Assembly: GCA_016791045.1 (NCBI GenBank)
Contig: JAEUNO010000019.1
Location: 1 to 64,000, forward strand
From: Methyloversatilis sp.
GTDB lineage: Bacteria; Pseudomonadota; Gammaproteobacteria; Burkholderiales; Rhodocyclaceae
DNA: 64,000 nt
Direction of reading: 5' to 3'
The notes under the pieces: generated by a model
Told to the model about the DNA's origin: nothing
The model's database searches: none
Seen by the model: only the letters and a program-made list of their open reading frames with translations
Part shown: one piece after another, positions 1 to 10,819 of the stretch
Layout of the letters: the number at the start of each line of letters is the position of its first letter
Position numbering within the stretch: the stretch's first letter is position 1
Translations under genes and position numbers: made by a program

Positions 1-10
1 TGCTGTCCCG

Positions 11-55
11 GTGGGCGCGGGCCCTGTGGGAGGTGTCCCTGTGGGAGCTGTCCCT
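11..55. repeat. Three tandem 15-bp units at the window start
   Basis: Three consecutive 15-bp units, each starting GTGGG and ending CCT, lie at 11-25, 26-40 and 41-55. The last two differ at one base. A fourth unit begins at 56 and merges into the left arm of the neighbouring inverted repeat. The repeated piece is the same GTGGG arm that opens that inverted repeat, so the array probably arose by local duplication of its end. No gene is apparent over it. Confidence 0.75.
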
Positions 56-137
56 GTGGGCGCGGCGGCCTCGCCGCGATACGCCCGCTGCACAACGATG
101 GTGGCGGCACTATCGCGGCGAGGCCGCCGCTCCCACA
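55..137. repeat. REP-like inverted repeat, copy 1
   Basis: The left arm at 55-81 and the right arm at 111-137 are complementary at 26 of 27 positions, around a 29-base spacer. Each outer end reads TGTGGG and each inner end contains CCGCGAT. A second element of the same design lies at 36097-36180. Intergenic elements of this form are typical of REP/BIME-type repeats. The element lies 3' of the minus-strand gene ending at 198, so it could also act as a terminator or mRNA stabiliser. Confidence 0.75.
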
Positions 138-197
138 GGCCGCTGTTCTCACACGCCGCTGCTCCAACAGGGGAACCGGCGCCAGCAGAAGGCCGGC

Positions 198-1217
198 TCA
201 GCCTTCGATCGTCAGATAGACCAGCGTCTGGTTCAGCAGCTGATAGGCCACTTCGCCGTAGGTCATCGGGCCGAGCAACGAGGGCACGCGCTTGCCTTCG
301 AGTTCGCTGTACAGGTAGTTCAGCACGCAGTTGCAACTGAAGCCGACCGGACCGGCCTGACCGCCGTCGCGCGCGCGCAGCGCCTGCTGGAAGGCGCTGA
401 CGTAGTCGGGCACCGGCGCGGCAAAGCGGTATTCGACGTCATCAAACACCGGCGCGTAGAAATCGACCACTCCCTTGCCCAGATCGACCGCCTTGATGCT
501 GACATTGATCATCGCGCCGCTGTAGTCGGCAACCAGTGGCAGGCGGGTGTCGATCGCGTTGGATGTGACATAGCGCGCGAAATTGGCCGGCTCGCCATTG
601 ATGCGGCACTCGCCGACCGAAAAGCCCTTGGCCGGGAAGCGGATGCTGTCACCCTCACCCGGCGTGAACAGATTGATGATGTCGATGTGCGCGTACTTGT
701 CGGCCGGCAGCGGTACATGCATCACCAGTGCGCGGTCGGGTTCGAATTCCAGCGTTTCGCCATTGACCGCGAGCGGACTGGCGCGGCCGAGATCGTCGAG
801 GTGAATGCCCGAGATCCAGCCGATCAACGGCTTGAGGTACATGTCCTCGTAGCCCGGCGCGTTGCGCGCGAACAGGGAGTGCACGGCCGAGAAGGCGGGG
901 ATGACGATGATCGAAAAGCCGTTCTCCGGTGCGTCGGCGCACACCCGCTCCAGGCTGATCTGGTCATAGAAGCGCATCAGCGGCACGCCGCCGCTGACCG
1001 GCACCTGCGCGACATAGAGCTGGTCACGCGTGGTGACGCCACCGTCCTGCCCCATGAAATACGGAATGGTGCCGCCGATCCAGTGCCCGCGCGGCAACTC
1101 GCGCAGCAGCAGCTCGTCGCCGGCGATGCTGTAATAGCCGCCTCCGCGAATCAGGGCGGTCGCCTCCGACAGCCCCATCATGCGACCGCTCAGTTCCTGC
1201 CTGATCTGACTGTTCAT
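198..1217 (-). CDS. Hypothetical protein with FIST-like C-terminus
   Basis: A 339-residue soluble protein with no signal peptide or membrane segment. The N-terminus carries a Gly-rich GGGYYSIAGDE stretch around residue 25. The C-terminus has FSCNCVLNYLY (about 293-303) followed by GPMTYGEVA and YQLLNQT (about 316-331). That order resembles the end of FIST_C sensory domains, where a Cys-containing strand is followed by a GEI motif and an N-Q-T motif. I infer a small-molecule-sensing or related fold; the exact family is not certain. The start lies 16 bases after the stop of the upstream gene (1234-1953), so the two are probably co-transcribed. No clear promoter is visible between them. Confidence 0.6.
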   Translation of the reverse strand: MNSQIRQELSGRMMGLSEATALIRGGGYYSIAGDELLLRELPRGHWIGGTIPYFMGQDGGVTTRDQLYVAQVPVSGGVPLMRFYDQISLERVCADAPENGFSIIVIPAFSAVHSLFARNAPGYEDMYLKPLIGWISGIHLDDLGRASPLAVNGETLEFEPDRALVMHVPLPADKYAHIDIINLFTPGEGDSIRFPAKGFSVGECRINGEPANFARYVTSNAIDTRLPLVADYSGAMINVSIKAVDLGKGVVDFYAPVFDDVEYRFAAPVPDYVSAFQQALRARDGGQAGPVGFSCNCVLNYLYSELEGKRVPSLLGPMTYGEVAYQLLNQTLVYLTIEG

Positions 1218-1233
1218 GAAAGCGGGACAGGCG

Positions 1234-1953
1234 TCAGCTGGCGCGCAGCTGGGACAGTTCGTGCCCGAGCATGCGCGCGTTCTTGACGAAGTAACGATGC
1301 AGCTCGCGCAGCTTGAGCATGCGCACTTCTTCGTCGGTGATCACTTCCAGCTGGCTGCGCAGGCGGGTCATCAGCAGCTTCAGGCTCAGCGCACGGATAT
1401 CCAGATCGACCTGTCCTTCGATCAGCTTGAGCCAGACCGGATCGGTCAGATCGGGAATGTCGTCCGGCAGCGCGGCCGGTGACGCCGATCCGGCAGGCGC
1501 CAGATCGACCGACGGCGACGAGGGCGCCGCCATGGCGGTCTTGCCCTGATCGAGCGAATACTTGAACTTCCACAGTTCCTGCAGCGGAATGCCGGTGATC
1601 GAGCAGATGCCGTTCAGCGGCACGCCTTCGTTGAACAGTGCAAAAACATGTTTGGAAAGCGCCTGGGAAAATGGCATGTCGACCGTACCCGCCCAAGGCA
1701 ACGCGCTCAGATCGGCGCCGACCGGCGCCTGCACGTGCACATGGCAGCGCCAGCCCGCGAGGTCAGTGTGGCGCCATATGCGCTCAGGCCCTTCAGCCGG
1801 CTGACGCCGCACGCGGGCGAACCAGCCGCGCGGCGGCTCGACGCCGACCCAGGCGTCCAGCTTGCGGGCATCCGGATCGAAGCGAAAATCGCGTACCGTC
1901 CACGGCTCGTTCAGCTGCAACAAGCGGCCCAGCAGTACCTTGTCCAACGCCAT
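1234..1953 (-). CDS. ISL3-transposase N-terminal-like protein without catalytic domain
   Basis: 239 residues from the ATG at 1953, which has an excellent GGAGGAGGA ribosome site; a longer open frame upstream lacks one. Residues 15-110 follow the layout of the ISL3 transposase N-terminus: WTVRDFRFDPDARKLDAWV (18-36), the WRHTDLAGWRCHVH block (60-73) in place of the usual WRHLDL...Y.H, and LPWAG (85-89) in place of the VPWA block. The cysteine pairs that bind zinc in that domain are absent. A helix-turn-helix-like stretch follows (about 110-130). There is no DDE domain and the tail is charged and helical. It therefore looks like a domesticated transposase-derived DNA-binding protein rather than a truncated IS: the frame is intact, the ribosome site is strong and no terminal repeats are seen. 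The family call is inference. Confidence 0.55.
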   Translation of the reverse strand: MALDKVLLGRLLQLNEPWTVRDFRFDPDARKLDAWVGVEPPRGWFARVRRQPAEGPERIWRHTDLAGWRCHVHVQAPVGADLSALPWAGTVDMPFSQALSKHVFALFNEGVPLNGICSITGIPLQELWKFKYSLDQGKTAMAAPSSPSVDLAPAGSASPAALPDDIPDLTDPVWLKLIEGQVDLDIRALSLKLLMTRLRSQLEVITDEEVRMLKLRELHRYFVKNARMLGHELSQLRAS

Positions 1954-2186
1954 CAGTTTCTCCTCCTCCGACCGAATTCTGTCCCGGTTACGTGACCGGA
2001 ATTTTTTCTGTATTGAGACGGGCCCGGAATTGCGAGACGGATGGTAGCAAAGGGATGCCGCGACACGGTTTGCGCTGCAACATCGCAACCGGTGCCCGGC
2101 ATGCCTGACCAAGACGTGGATTTTCCGGCCGGGCCGACCGGAGGGTGAAACACAAGCGTCGTGAGGCGCTTGAGATACTGAATGTG

Positions 2187-2271
2187 TGGTGCGCGGAAAG
2201 AGACTCGAACTCTTACGCCTTGCGGCACTGCCCCCTCAAGACAGCGCGTCTACCAATTTCGCCACCCGCGC
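2187..2271 (-). tRNA. tRNA-Leu(GAG)
   Basis: Read on the minus strand from 2271, the sequence folds into a class II tRNA with a long variable arm. The acceptor stem GCGCGGG pairs with TCCGCGC, with one G-U pair. The anticodon stem CTGTC/GGCAG encloses the loop TTGAGGG, giving anticodon GAG. The T arm contains GTTCGAGTC. The discriminator is A and the CCA tail (2189-2187) is encoded in the DNA. It reads CUC/CUU leucine codons. Confidence 0.96.
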
Positions 2272-2327
2272 ACTTCGGATAGGGGCCGGAATATACAACA
2301 AAACAGCCACAACAAGGAGTCAGCAGT

Positions 2328-4079
<1,752 letters not shown>

Positions 4080-4082
4080 GAC

Positions 4083-4111
4083 AAAAAAATGGAGCGCACG
4101 CGGCGCTCCAT
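4083..4111 (-). terminator. Intrinsic terminator of the catabolic operon
   Basis: A perfect 9-bp stem, ATGGAGCGC (4089-4097) and GCGCTCCAT (4103-4111), with a 5-base loop. It is followed on the minus strand by seven consecutive T (A run at 4083-4089). The geometry is that of a Rho-independent terminator for minus-strand transcription coming out of the gene that ends at 4178. It also lies just after the plus-strand ABC gene (stop 4079), but no T run follows on that strand. Confidence 0.9.
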
Positions 4112-4177
4112 CAAACACCGGGCCGCGCCCGGGTCAGCGGGGCACTTGGGCGTGGCCGGCACGAGGACGCAGGGTGT

Positions 4178-5041
4178 TCAGCTGCTGGTGTTCGCCGGCT
4201 TCAGGTCACGCTCTGCCTCCTGATGTCGCGCGAGGCGGCTCAGATGCGGCACCAATGCGTCAGCCGACAGCGGCGGTGTCGCCGGCGCGGCGCCGGTCAG
4301 GGCGCGGTAGGCGGTCTGCATCGCGTCCAGCGCCGCCAGCATGCCGTGATGCCCATCGAGATGCAGGCGCGCGCCGCAACTCGCCAGCGAGTCGAGCCTT
4401 GCCAGATCGCAGCCGGCGTAGCCAATCGACATCCACGGCAAGCGGATATGCGCGGACATCTTCGCAAGCAGTTCGTCATTGTCGGCGCCGACGATGCACA
4501 GCGCGTCGACACCGGTGTCGGCGTAACGCGTCAGGCGCTCGATCAGTTCGTCGTCCAATCTGCAGGCGCGCGCCGAGGTCCGCGCGAACAGCACGAAAGA
4601 CGGATCGCGTCGCGCGGTTACCGCGGCGCGCAGCTTGCCGACCGCCTCTTCTATCGGTATCAGCGAGTCGGTGTGCCGGCCGTAAGCCTGCTGCAGCCAG
4701 CTATCCTCGATCGACAGGCCAGCGGCACCTGCCGCTTCCAGCTCGCCCACCGTGCGCATCACGTTGAGTGCGTTGCCGTAGCCACCGTCGGCGTCGACGA
4801 TCAGCGCGATGTCGCTGGCGTCGGCGATGCGGCGCGTCAGCCCGCTCAGTTCGGTCAGCGTGATCAGGTTCAGGTCGGGCAGACCGAGCAGCGTCAATGC
4901 GGCCGCTGAACCGCCGAGAATGCCGATACCGAAGCCGGCAGCCTCGGCCAGTCGTGCCGACATCGGATCGAATACCGACGGGCAGTTCAGGCATCGCGTC
5001 CCGGTGAGCGCATTGCGCAGCCGCATGCGCCGGGCGCTCAT
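4178..5041 (-). CDS. PEP mutase/isocitrate lyase family enzyme, oxaloacetate decarboxylase-like
   Basis: 287 residues from the ATG at 5041, which overlaps the leuD-like stop as ATGA. The family core is clear: the metal-binding DADGGYG (83-89), IED (111-113), and FARTSA (152-157) where isocitrate lyases have their substrate-contacting strand. The KKCGH active-site loop of true isocitrate and methylisocitrate lyases is absent, which places it with the short oxaloacetate decarboxylase/hydrolase branch. Those enzymes are Mg-dependent and act on 2-oxo di-acids or cleave 2,3-disubstituted C4 units. As the last gene of the catabolic operon it would fit removal of oxaloacetate or a close analogue. 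A 2,3-dimethylmalate- or methylisocitrate-lyase-like activity is the main alternative. Confidence 0.75.
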   Translation of the reverse strand: MSARRMRLRNALTGTRCLNCPSVFDPMSARLAEAAGFGIGILGGSAAALTLLGLPDLNLITLTELSGLTRRIADASDIALIVDADGGYGNALNVMRTVGELEAAGAAGLSIEDSWLQQAYGRHTDSLIPIEEAVGKLRAAVTARRDPSFVLFARTSARACRLDDELIERLTRYADTGVDALCIVGADNDELLAKMSAHIRLPWMSIGYAGCDLARLDSLASCGARLHLDGHHGMLAALDAMQTAYRALTGAAPATPPLSADALVPHLSRLARHQEAERDLKPANTSS

Positions 5042-5682
5042 GCCGGAAACAGCCACGGTTCGAGCGTGCGCCGCCGCAGCTCGTAGGCGCGAATGTCGTC
5101 CGCCTGCTGCAGCGTCAATGCGATGTCGTCCAGACCATGCAGCAGGCAGTGCTTGCGATAGGCGTCCACCTCGAAACCCAGCACTTCGCCATCCGGCAGA
5201 CGCAGCGTCTGTTCCGCCAAATCGACCGTCACCCGGTAGTCCTTGCGTCCGTCGCCGATGTCGGCGAACAGGCGGTCGATCTGTCGGGTCGGTAGCACGA
5301 CGGGCAGCACGCCGTTCTTGAAGCAGTTGTTGAAGAAGATGTCGGCGAAGCTCGGCGCCACGATGACGCGAAAGCCATAGTCGGCAAGTGCCCACAGCGC
5401 GTGTTCGCGGCTGGAGCCGCAGCCGAAGTTGTCGCGTGCGAGCAGGATCTGCGCGCATTTGCAGGACGGCCGATTGAGCACGAAATCCGGTTCGGGCTCG
5501 CGCGCCGATTGCGGCTTGCCGGGATAGCCCGGGTCGCGGTAGCGCCAGGCGTCGAACAGGTTGTCGCCGAAGCCGGTGCGCGCGATCGACTTCATGAACT
5601 GCTTCGGAATCAGCGCGTCGGTGTCGACGTCGGCGCGGTCCAGAGGGGCGACGTGTGAGGTGAGTGCGGTGAAAGGCTGCAT
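5038..5682 (-). CDS. leuD: LeuD-type hydro-lyase small subunit
   Basis: 214 residues, the usual LeuD length. The swivelling domain carries [15 protein letters not shown] (25-39) and the substrate-loop motif [14 protein letters not shown] (86-99). These match 3-isopropylmalate dehydratase small subunits closely. The partner is LeuC immediately upstream. The start MQPFTAL at 5682 follows the leuC stop by one base. No leuB follows, and the gene sits inside a catabolic operon, so hydration or isomerisation of a citrate- or alkylmalate-like catabolite is as plausible as leucine synthesis. Confidence 0.88.
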   Translation of the reverse strand: MQPFTALTSHVAPLDRADVDTDALIPKQFMKSIARTGFGDNLFDAWRYRDPGYPGKPQSAREPEPDFVLNRPSCKCAQILLARDNFGCGSSREHALWALADYGFRVIVAPSFADIFFNNCFKNGVLPVVLPTRQIDRLFADIGDGRKDYRVTVDLAEQTLRLPDGEVLGFEVDAYRKHCLLHGLDDIALTLQQADDIRAYELRRRTLEPWLFPA

Positions 5683-5683
5683 G

Positions 5684-7090
5684 TCAGGCCTCCGCGCCGA
5701 TATCGACGAAGTGGCCGGCCAGTGCAACGGCGGCGGCCATCGCCGGGCTGACAAGATGGGTGCGGCCGCCGGTACCCTGGCGACCTTCGAAATTGCGGTT
5801 CGAGGTCGAGGCGCAGCGTTCGCCGAGCCTCAGGCTGTCGTCATTCATGCCCAGACACATCGAACAGCCGGGTTCGCGCCACTCGAAGCCGGCCTCGATG
5901 AAGACGCGATCAAGTCCTTCCGCTTCCGCCTGTGCCTTGACCAGACCGGAGCCGGGCACCACCAGCGCCTGACTGATCGACGCTGCGACGCGGCCACCGC
6001 GCGCGATGGCGGCGGCGGCGCGCAGATCCTCGATGCGCGCGTTGGTGCATGAACCGATGAACACGCGGTCGGGACGGATGTCGGTGATCGCGGTGCCCGG
6101 TTCGAGCGCCATGTAGTCGAGTGCGCGCTGCATCTGCGCGCGGCGCACCGGGTCGGCTTCGTCGCGCGGGTCAGGCACATGGCCGTCGACCGGTACCGTC
6201 TGCGCCGGCGACGTGCCCCAGCTCACCATTGGGCGCAGCGCTCCGGCGTCGATCTGCAGCCGTGCGTCGAACACCGCGCCATCGTCGCTGACCAGCGTGC
6301 GCCAGTACTTGCAGGCGGCGTCCCACTGCGCGCCTCGAGGTGCCAGCGGCCGGCCTTTGAGGTAATCCAGCGTCACCGCGTCGACCGCCACCAGCGCGAC
6401 GCGCGCACCGGCCTCGATCGCCATATTGCACAGGGTCATCCGGCCTTCCATCGACAGTCCGCGCACGGTGTCGCCGCCAAATTCGATGGCGCAGCCCGCG
6501 CCGCCCGCCACCCCGAGTCGGCGGATCAGATCGAGCACCAGGTCCTTTGCAGTCACGCCCCGTGGCAGCGCGCCGCTGACGTCGACGTACAGCGTCTTCA
6601 TGCGGTCGACCGGCAGGCACTGCGTGGCCAGCACGTGTTCGACCTCGGACGTGCCGACGCCGAAGGCCAGCGCGGCGAAGGCGCCGTGCGTGCTGGTGTG
6701 CGAATCGCCGGCCACCACCGTCATGCCGGGCAGCGTGGCGCCCTGTTCCGGCCCGATCACGTGGATGATACCCTGCCGCCGGTCGCCGAGCGGAAACAAC
6801 GTGATGCCAAATTCGCGACAGTTGTGTCCGAGCCGCTCGACCTGCATGCGCGACAGCGGGTCGCGGATCTCGCCGGTGTGCGAAGTGGTCGGCACATTGT
6901 GGTCGGCCGTTGCCAGTACCGTGTCGCGACGCCATGGCGTGCGACCGGCAAGCCGCAGACCCTCGAAGGCCTGCGGGCTGGTCACCTCATAGACCAGATG
7001 GCGGTCGACGTAGAGCAGCGCCGTGCTCTCGCCGCGCATGGCAACGACGTGGCGGCTCCACAGCTTGTCGAACAGCGTGCGCGGCGTCAT
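5684..7090 (-). CDS. leuC: LeuC-type aconitase-family large subunit
   Basis: 468 residues, the usual LeuC length. The 4Fe-4S cysteine ligands appear in VFIGSCTN (about 348) and GCSMCLG (about 408 and 411). The family blocks YIDRHLV-like [28 protein letters not shown] and [14 protein letters not shown] are all present, so the enzyme should be active with the small subunit at 5038. The ATG at 7090 overlaps the ligase stop as TGATG, which indicates translational coupling to a catabolic gene. Aconitase-family enzymes of this subtype interconvert 2- and 3-substituted malates through an ene-diacid. I infer a catabolic substrate from context; a second, biosynthetic leuCDB set would be expected elsewhere. 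Confidence 0.9.
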   Translation of the reverse strand: MTPRTLFDKLWSRHVVAMRGESTALLYVDRHLVYEVTSPQAFEGLRLAGRTPWRRDTVLATADHNVPTTSHTGEIRDPLSRMQVERLGHNCREFGITLFPLGDRRQGIIHVIGPEQGATLPGMTVVAGDSHTSTHGAFAALAFGVGTSEVEHVLATQCLPVDRMKTLYVDVSGALPRGVTAKDLVLDLIRRLGVAGGAGCAIEFGGDTVRGLSMEGRMTLCNMAIEAGARVALVAVDAVTLDYLKGRPLAPRGAQWDAACKYWRTLVSDDGAVFDARLQIDAGALRPMVSWGTSPAQTVPVDGHVPDPRDEADPVRRAQMQRALDYMALEPGTAITDIRPDRVFIGSCTNARIEDLRAAAAIARGGRVAASISQALVVPGSGLVKAQAEAEGLDRVFIEAGFEWREPGCSMCLGMNDDSLRLGERCASTSNRNFEGRQGTGGRTHLVSPAMAAAVALAGHFVDIGAEA

Positions 7091-8769
7091 CAGCGCATCG
7101 CCGCCGGGACGGCTTCCATGTCGCGGGCACGGGCGATCAGCGCCGCGTCCTTCTTCAGCAGATGCTTGGCCACGCGCTGCGTCGGCGTCTTCGGCAGGGC
7201 ATCGGCAAACACCAGGTAACGCGGTACCTTGATCGCCGCCATGTGGGCGCGGCACCAGTCGATCACCGCCTCGTGCGTCGGTGCGGCGCCGTCGCGCGCA
7301 ACCAGCACCGCCAGGATGTCGTCCTCGCCCAGTTCGGACGGCACCGCAATGGTCGCGGCCTCAGCCAGATCCGGGTGTCGGCCCAGGACGGCGTCGAGCT
7401 CGGCGCCGGATATGTTCTCGCCGCGCTTGCGGATGATGTCCTTCTTGCGCGCGACGAAGTAGAAGTAGCCGTCGGCGTCCATGCGCACCAGATCACCGGT
7501 GGCGAACCAGCCGTCGCGGAAGGCGTCGGCGGTCTGCTGCGGGTCGTTCAGGTAGGCGACGAAAAGCGTCGGCGTCCGCACCAGCAGCTCGCCGGTTTCG
7601 CCGACCGCGACGTCACGGCCGTCGTCGTCGACCACACGCAGCTGCGCGAACGGTCCGTCGAAGCGCGGATGCACGCCGGCGCGGCCTATGCTGCCAATCT
7701 TGTGCGGACCTTCGTACGGGTTGCTGCAGGTCGATGGAATCTCCGACATGCCGTAGCCCTCGATCAGCAGCGGCACGCCGAACTCCTGCTGGAACAGGCG
7801 GAACATGTCAGCACTGATGGGACCGCCGTAGATCTTGCGGATGCGGTGCGCCGGATTGAATTCCGCGCGCGGCCGCAAGCCCAGTATCGTGCCCAGTGCG
7901 GCCAGGATGTTGAGCTGCGTGGCGCGGGTATCGGCCGCGGTCTGCCAGAAGGTCGAAGCGCTGAACTTCGCTGCGGTGATGAAGGTGCCACCGCAGGCCA
8001 GCGCCCCGGCGAAGGAGTAGAACAGCGCGTTGACGTGGAACAGCGGGAACACCGTGAGCATGCGCTCGCGCGGTTGCAACCTCAGCCGGCCGACGAATAC
8101 CTCGGCCGACCACACCACCGTGCGCTGACTGTGCACCACGCCCTTCGGGAAGCCGGTGGTGCCGGATGTGTAGATGACCACCGCCGGATCATCCGGCGAA
8201 GGCAAAGGCAGCGTCGGCGCGTTGGCAGGCGATTCGCCGGTAATGCCTGCCAACGCGGCGGCGGCGCTTGCCGCGTCGAGTCCGAACGGTTCCAGCGGCG
8301 CCACGCGTGCCGGGCGAGAACAGCGCGCGGCGATCCGCTCGACGCGCGCGCACAGCGACTGCGGTGCATAGGCGGCGACCGACTGCGAGTGCTGCAGCTG
8401 GTAGTGCAGCTCGTCGTCGGTCAGCGCCGGATTGAGCGGAACGAATACGGCGCCGACGCGTGCCAGCGCCAGGAAGAGCAGGACCGCGACGTCGCTGTTC
8501 GGCGCCACGTGTGCGACCGGGTCGCCAGCACGGACGCCCCGCGCGACCAGCGCAGCGGCCACTCCCTCGGCCGCTTCGTGCAACTGACGGTAAGTCCAGC
8601 TGCGCGACTGGAAAAGAACGGCTTCGGCATCCGGCATGACTGCAGTGCGCGATGCAAGGAGCGAGGGCAGGGTGTCGCCGTGCGGCGGAAAGAGTGCAAA
8701 CACCTGTGCTGGCGTCAGCTCGGCGGCAGGTTCTGCGGGCAGTTCGTCAGGAATCATGGTGTCCGGCAT
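7090..8769 (-). CDS. AMP-forming acyl-CoA ligase
   Basis: 559 residues of the ANL superfamily, cytosolic. The P-loop [11 protein letters not shown] (200-210) is intact. It is followed by [15 protein letters not shown] and the C-terminal hinge region [14 protein letters not shown]. The C-terminal subdomain ends with the [11 protein letters not shown] stretch, in which a lysine corresponds to the catalytic lysine of the family. It activates a carboxylic acid to a CoA thioester via the adenylate; the acid is unknown but presumably comes from the surrounding ring-cleavage pathway. The start at 8769 abuts the reductase stop with no gap. Crotonobetaine/carnitine-CoA ligase-like enzymes are similar in layout. 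Confidence 0.88.
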   Translation of the reverse strand: MPDTMIPDELPAEPAAELTPAQVFALFPPHGDTLPSLLASRTAVMPDAEAVLFQSRSWTYRQLHEAAEGVAAALVARGVRAGDPVAHVAPNSDVAVLLFLALARVGAVFVPLNPALTDDELHYQLQHSQSVAAYAPQSLCARVERIAARCSRPARVAPLEPFGLDAASAAAALAGITGESPANAPTLPLPSPDDPAVVIYTSGTTGFPKGVVHSQRTVVWSAEVFVGRLRLQPRERMLTVFPLFHVNALFYSFAGALACGGTFITAAKFSASTFWQTAADTRATQLNILAALGTILGLRPRAEFNPAHRIRKIYGGPISADMFRLFQQEFGVPLLIEGYGMSEIPSTCSNPYEGPHKIGSIGRAGVHPRFDGPFAQLRVVDDDGRDVAVGETGELLVRTPTLFVAYLNDPQQTADAFRDGWFATGDLVRMDADGYFYFVARKKDIIRKRGENISGAELDAVLGRHPDLAEAATIAVPSELGEDDILAVLVARDGAAPTHEAVIDWCRAHMAAIKVPRYLVFADALPKTPTQRVAKHLLKKDAALIARARDMEAVPAAMR

Positions 8770-9735
8770 TCAGAGATCGATCACCAGCAGCGGGCCCCGC
8801 GAGCGCGAGCAGCAGGGCGTGAACTGATCGTTCTTCGCCTGTTCCGCCGGGGTCATGTACATGTCGCGGTGGTCCGGCGTGCCGTCGATGACGCGCGTCA
8901 GGCAGGTGCCGCACACGCCCTGTTCGCACGACACCGGCAGTTCCACGCCGGCGGCGGCCAGCGCTTGGGCGACGGTCTGGTCGCGGCGCACCGGAACCAC
9001 ACGGCCGGACTTCGCCAGCTTCACCTCGAAGTCGGTATCGGCGTCGGTCTGCACAGGCGCGCCGGCGAAGAACTCGTAGTGGATCTGCGCCTCCGGCCAG
9101 CCCTGCCCGCGCGCGGTCGCCAGCACCGCGTCCATGAAGCCCTTGGGGCCGCATACGTAAAGATGGATGCCCGCCTCCGGCCGTGCCAGCACCTGCTTCA
9201 TGTCGAAGGCCTGCGCCGCGTCGCCGTCGTCGTGGTGGAGGCTCACCCGCCCGGCCCATGCGGCGTTCGCCAGGCGGCTCCGGAAGGCGGTGCGGGCCGG
9301 CGAGCGGGTGCAGTAGTGCATCGTGAAATCGGCGCCGTCGGCCGCCAGCTGTTCGGCCATGCACAGCAGCGGTGTCACGCCGATGCCGCCCGCCAGCAGC
9401 AGATGGCTGCGCGCGTCGGCGGCCAGTTCGAAATGGTTGCGCGGTGTGCTGATGGTGAGCGTCGCCCCCTCGGCCAGTGCGTGCATCGCGCGCGATCCGC
9501 CACGAGAAGCCGGGTCGAGCAGTACGCCCAGCCGGTAGCGGCTGCGTTCGGCCGGATGGCCGCACAGCGAGTATTGGCGGATCAGTCCGTCGCCAAGCAT
9601 CACGTCGATGTGGGAACCGGCGGTGAAGGCGGGCAAGGCCGTGCCGTCGGCGCTCGCCAGTTCAAAACCGGCGATGCCTTCGGCCTCCGTCTCACGGCGC
9701 GCGATGCGCACCTGCAGCGTGTCGACGGTCGCCAT
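8770..9735 (-). CDS. Rieske oxygenase reductase (VanB/PDR family)
   Basis: 321 residues with the phthalate dioxygenase reductase order: FMN-binding domain (SHIDVMLGDGLIRQYSLCG, about 48-66), NAD domain (LLLAGGIGVTPLLCMAEQL), and a C-terminal plant-type ferredoxin. The ferredoxin cysteines are C270, C275 and C278 in CEQGVCGTC, with the fourth in TPCC (308 or 309). It passes electrons from NAD(P)H to the Rieske oxygenase encoded directly upstream. The two genes overlap as TGATG at 9735. The pairing and domain order match vanillate O-demethylase systems. Confidence 0.93.
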   Translation of the reverse strand: MATVDTLQVRIARRETEAEGIAGFELASADGTALPAFTAGSHIDVMLGDGLIRQYSLCGHPAERSRYRLGVLLDPASRGGSRAMHALAEGATLTISTPRNHFELAADARSHLLLAGGIGVTPLLCMAEQLAADGADFTMHYCTRSPARTAFRSRLANAAWAGRVSLHHDDGDAAQAFDMKQVLARPEAGIHLYVCGPKGFMDAVLATARGQGWPEAQIHYEFFAGAPVQTDADTDFEVKLAKSGRVVPVRRDQTVAQALAAAGVELPVSCEQGVCGTCLTRVIDGTPDHRDMYMTPAEQAKNDQFTPCCSRSRGPLLVIDL

Positions 9736-10787
9736 CAGACCGCCTGTTCCTTGCGGATGAGGCTTTCGAACAGTCGTCTGCCACGCACGCAGGTGGCGTC
9801 CGCCTTCAGCAGCACCTCTGGCGGCGTCGTGCCCAGCGTGGTGAGCATGGATTCGATCTCGCGGGTGGCCAGCATGTCCTCTTCGATCACCGCATTGAAG
9901 CTGGCCAGCATGGCCTTGCCGAAGGCGTCGTCGTCCTGCTTGAAGGTGCGGCCGTAAGCGAAGAAATAGTGCGCGGTATTCTTCGTGGCCGGCGTGATCG
10001 CGTGATAGACGCGCACCTTGCCGAGCACGGCACCCGGCTCGTCGCTGTCGGTCTTCGACTTGGACAGGAAGTCGTAGCCGGCATGCAGCGAGGGCAGGAA
10101 GAGCTTCATGCCGAACGCACGGTCCACCCTGCCCTGGTAACCGAACACCTGCGCATACAGCGGCGGACACTGGATGTTCAGGAACTCGCGCTGGCTGCTG
10201 ATCCAGTTGTCGCCGTTGTCCCGCTTTTCCTCCACCACGCTGTAGTCGCCCGCGCCGATGCTGGTCTGGTGCAGGAAGCCGAGGTGGGTCAGATCGAACA
10301 GGTTGTCGTGCATCAGCATGTAGCGGCCGGGCACCGCGTGGTAGGTGCCGGATTCGACTGTGAATGCCGGATCGGTCAGGCCGATCTCATGGTGATCCGG
10401 AATCAGCGATTCGTCGGCCAGCGCCGGATCGCCCATCCATATCCACAGCCACTTCCAGCGTTCGACCAGCGGGTAGGCTTTCACCTTGCAGCTGGCCGGC
10501 ACCATGCCCTGCGACGGGATGCGCACGCAGTCACCTTTCGGCGAGAAGGTGATGCCGTGGTACATGCATTCGATGTTGTCGCCGACCAGCCGGCTCTTGC
10601 CGAGCGGGAAGTGGCGGTGCGGGCAGCGGCCTTCGAGCGCGACCGCGCGGCCGTCTTCGGTGCGGTAGAAGGCAATCGGCTCGTTCAGGATCCAGCGCTC
10701 CATTGGCTCGCGCCTGATCTCGTCGGCCCAGGCGGCGATATACCACTGGTTGCGGGGTGCGAAGCAGCCTTCGGGTAGCGGGTACAT
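9735..10787 (-). CDS. Rieske non-heme iron oxygenase, VanA-like
   Basis: 350 residues. The N-terminal Rieske centre has C55-x-H57 and C74-x2-H77 (CPHRH, CMYH). The catalytic iron site is in NLFDLTHLGFLH, with H168 and H173 as the two histidines; an aspartate near residue 305 is the expected third ligand. Length and order are those of single-component O-demethylase/ring-hydroxylase subunits of the vanillate/phthalate group, which need only the reductase encoded next. The likely reaction is O-demethylation or hydroxylation of an aromatic or terpenoid acid. AGAGGAGA precedes the ATG at 10787; a longer open frame upstream runs into the hydrolase gene and is not used. Confidence 0.92.
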   Translation of the reverse strand: MYPLPEGCFAPRNQWYIAAWADEIRREPMERWILNEPIAFYRTEDGRAVALEGRCPHRHFPLGKSRLVGDNIECMYHGITFSPKGDCVRIPSQGMVPASCKVKAYPLVERWKWLWIWMGDPALADESLIPDHHEIGLTDPAFTVESGTYHAVPGRYMLMHDNLFDLTHLGFLHQTSIGAGDYSVVEEKRDNGDNWISSQREFLNIQCPPLYAQVFGYQGRVDRAFGMKLFLPSLHAGYDFLSKSKTDSDEPGAVLGKVRVYHAITPATKNTAHYFFAYGRTFKQDDDAFGKAMLASFNAVIEEDMLATREIESMLTTLGTTPPEVLLKADATCVRGRRLFESLIRKEQAV

Positions 10788-10819
10788 GGTGTCTCCTCTG
10801 ATGTTCTGTATGGCCTTGC

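Noticed and set aside
11-137. CRISPR array at the window start
   Set aside because: Units of 15 bp are directly adjacent with no spacers; it is a simple tandem repeat joined to a REP-like element.
1234-1953. Intact ISL3 insertion sequence
   Set aside because: No DDE domain, no terminal inverted repeats and no target duplication are visible; only the N-terminal layout matches.
2187-2271. tRNA-Leu as an integration site of a genomic island
   Set aside because: No integrase and no repeated tRNA 3' end were found in the window.
6910-9957. A 1015-codon open frame on the plus strand across leuC, the ligase and the reductase
   Set aside because: It is antisense to three well-supported genes, has Arg/His/Gly-rich shadow composition and no ribosome site. 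Long false frames like this are expected at high GC.
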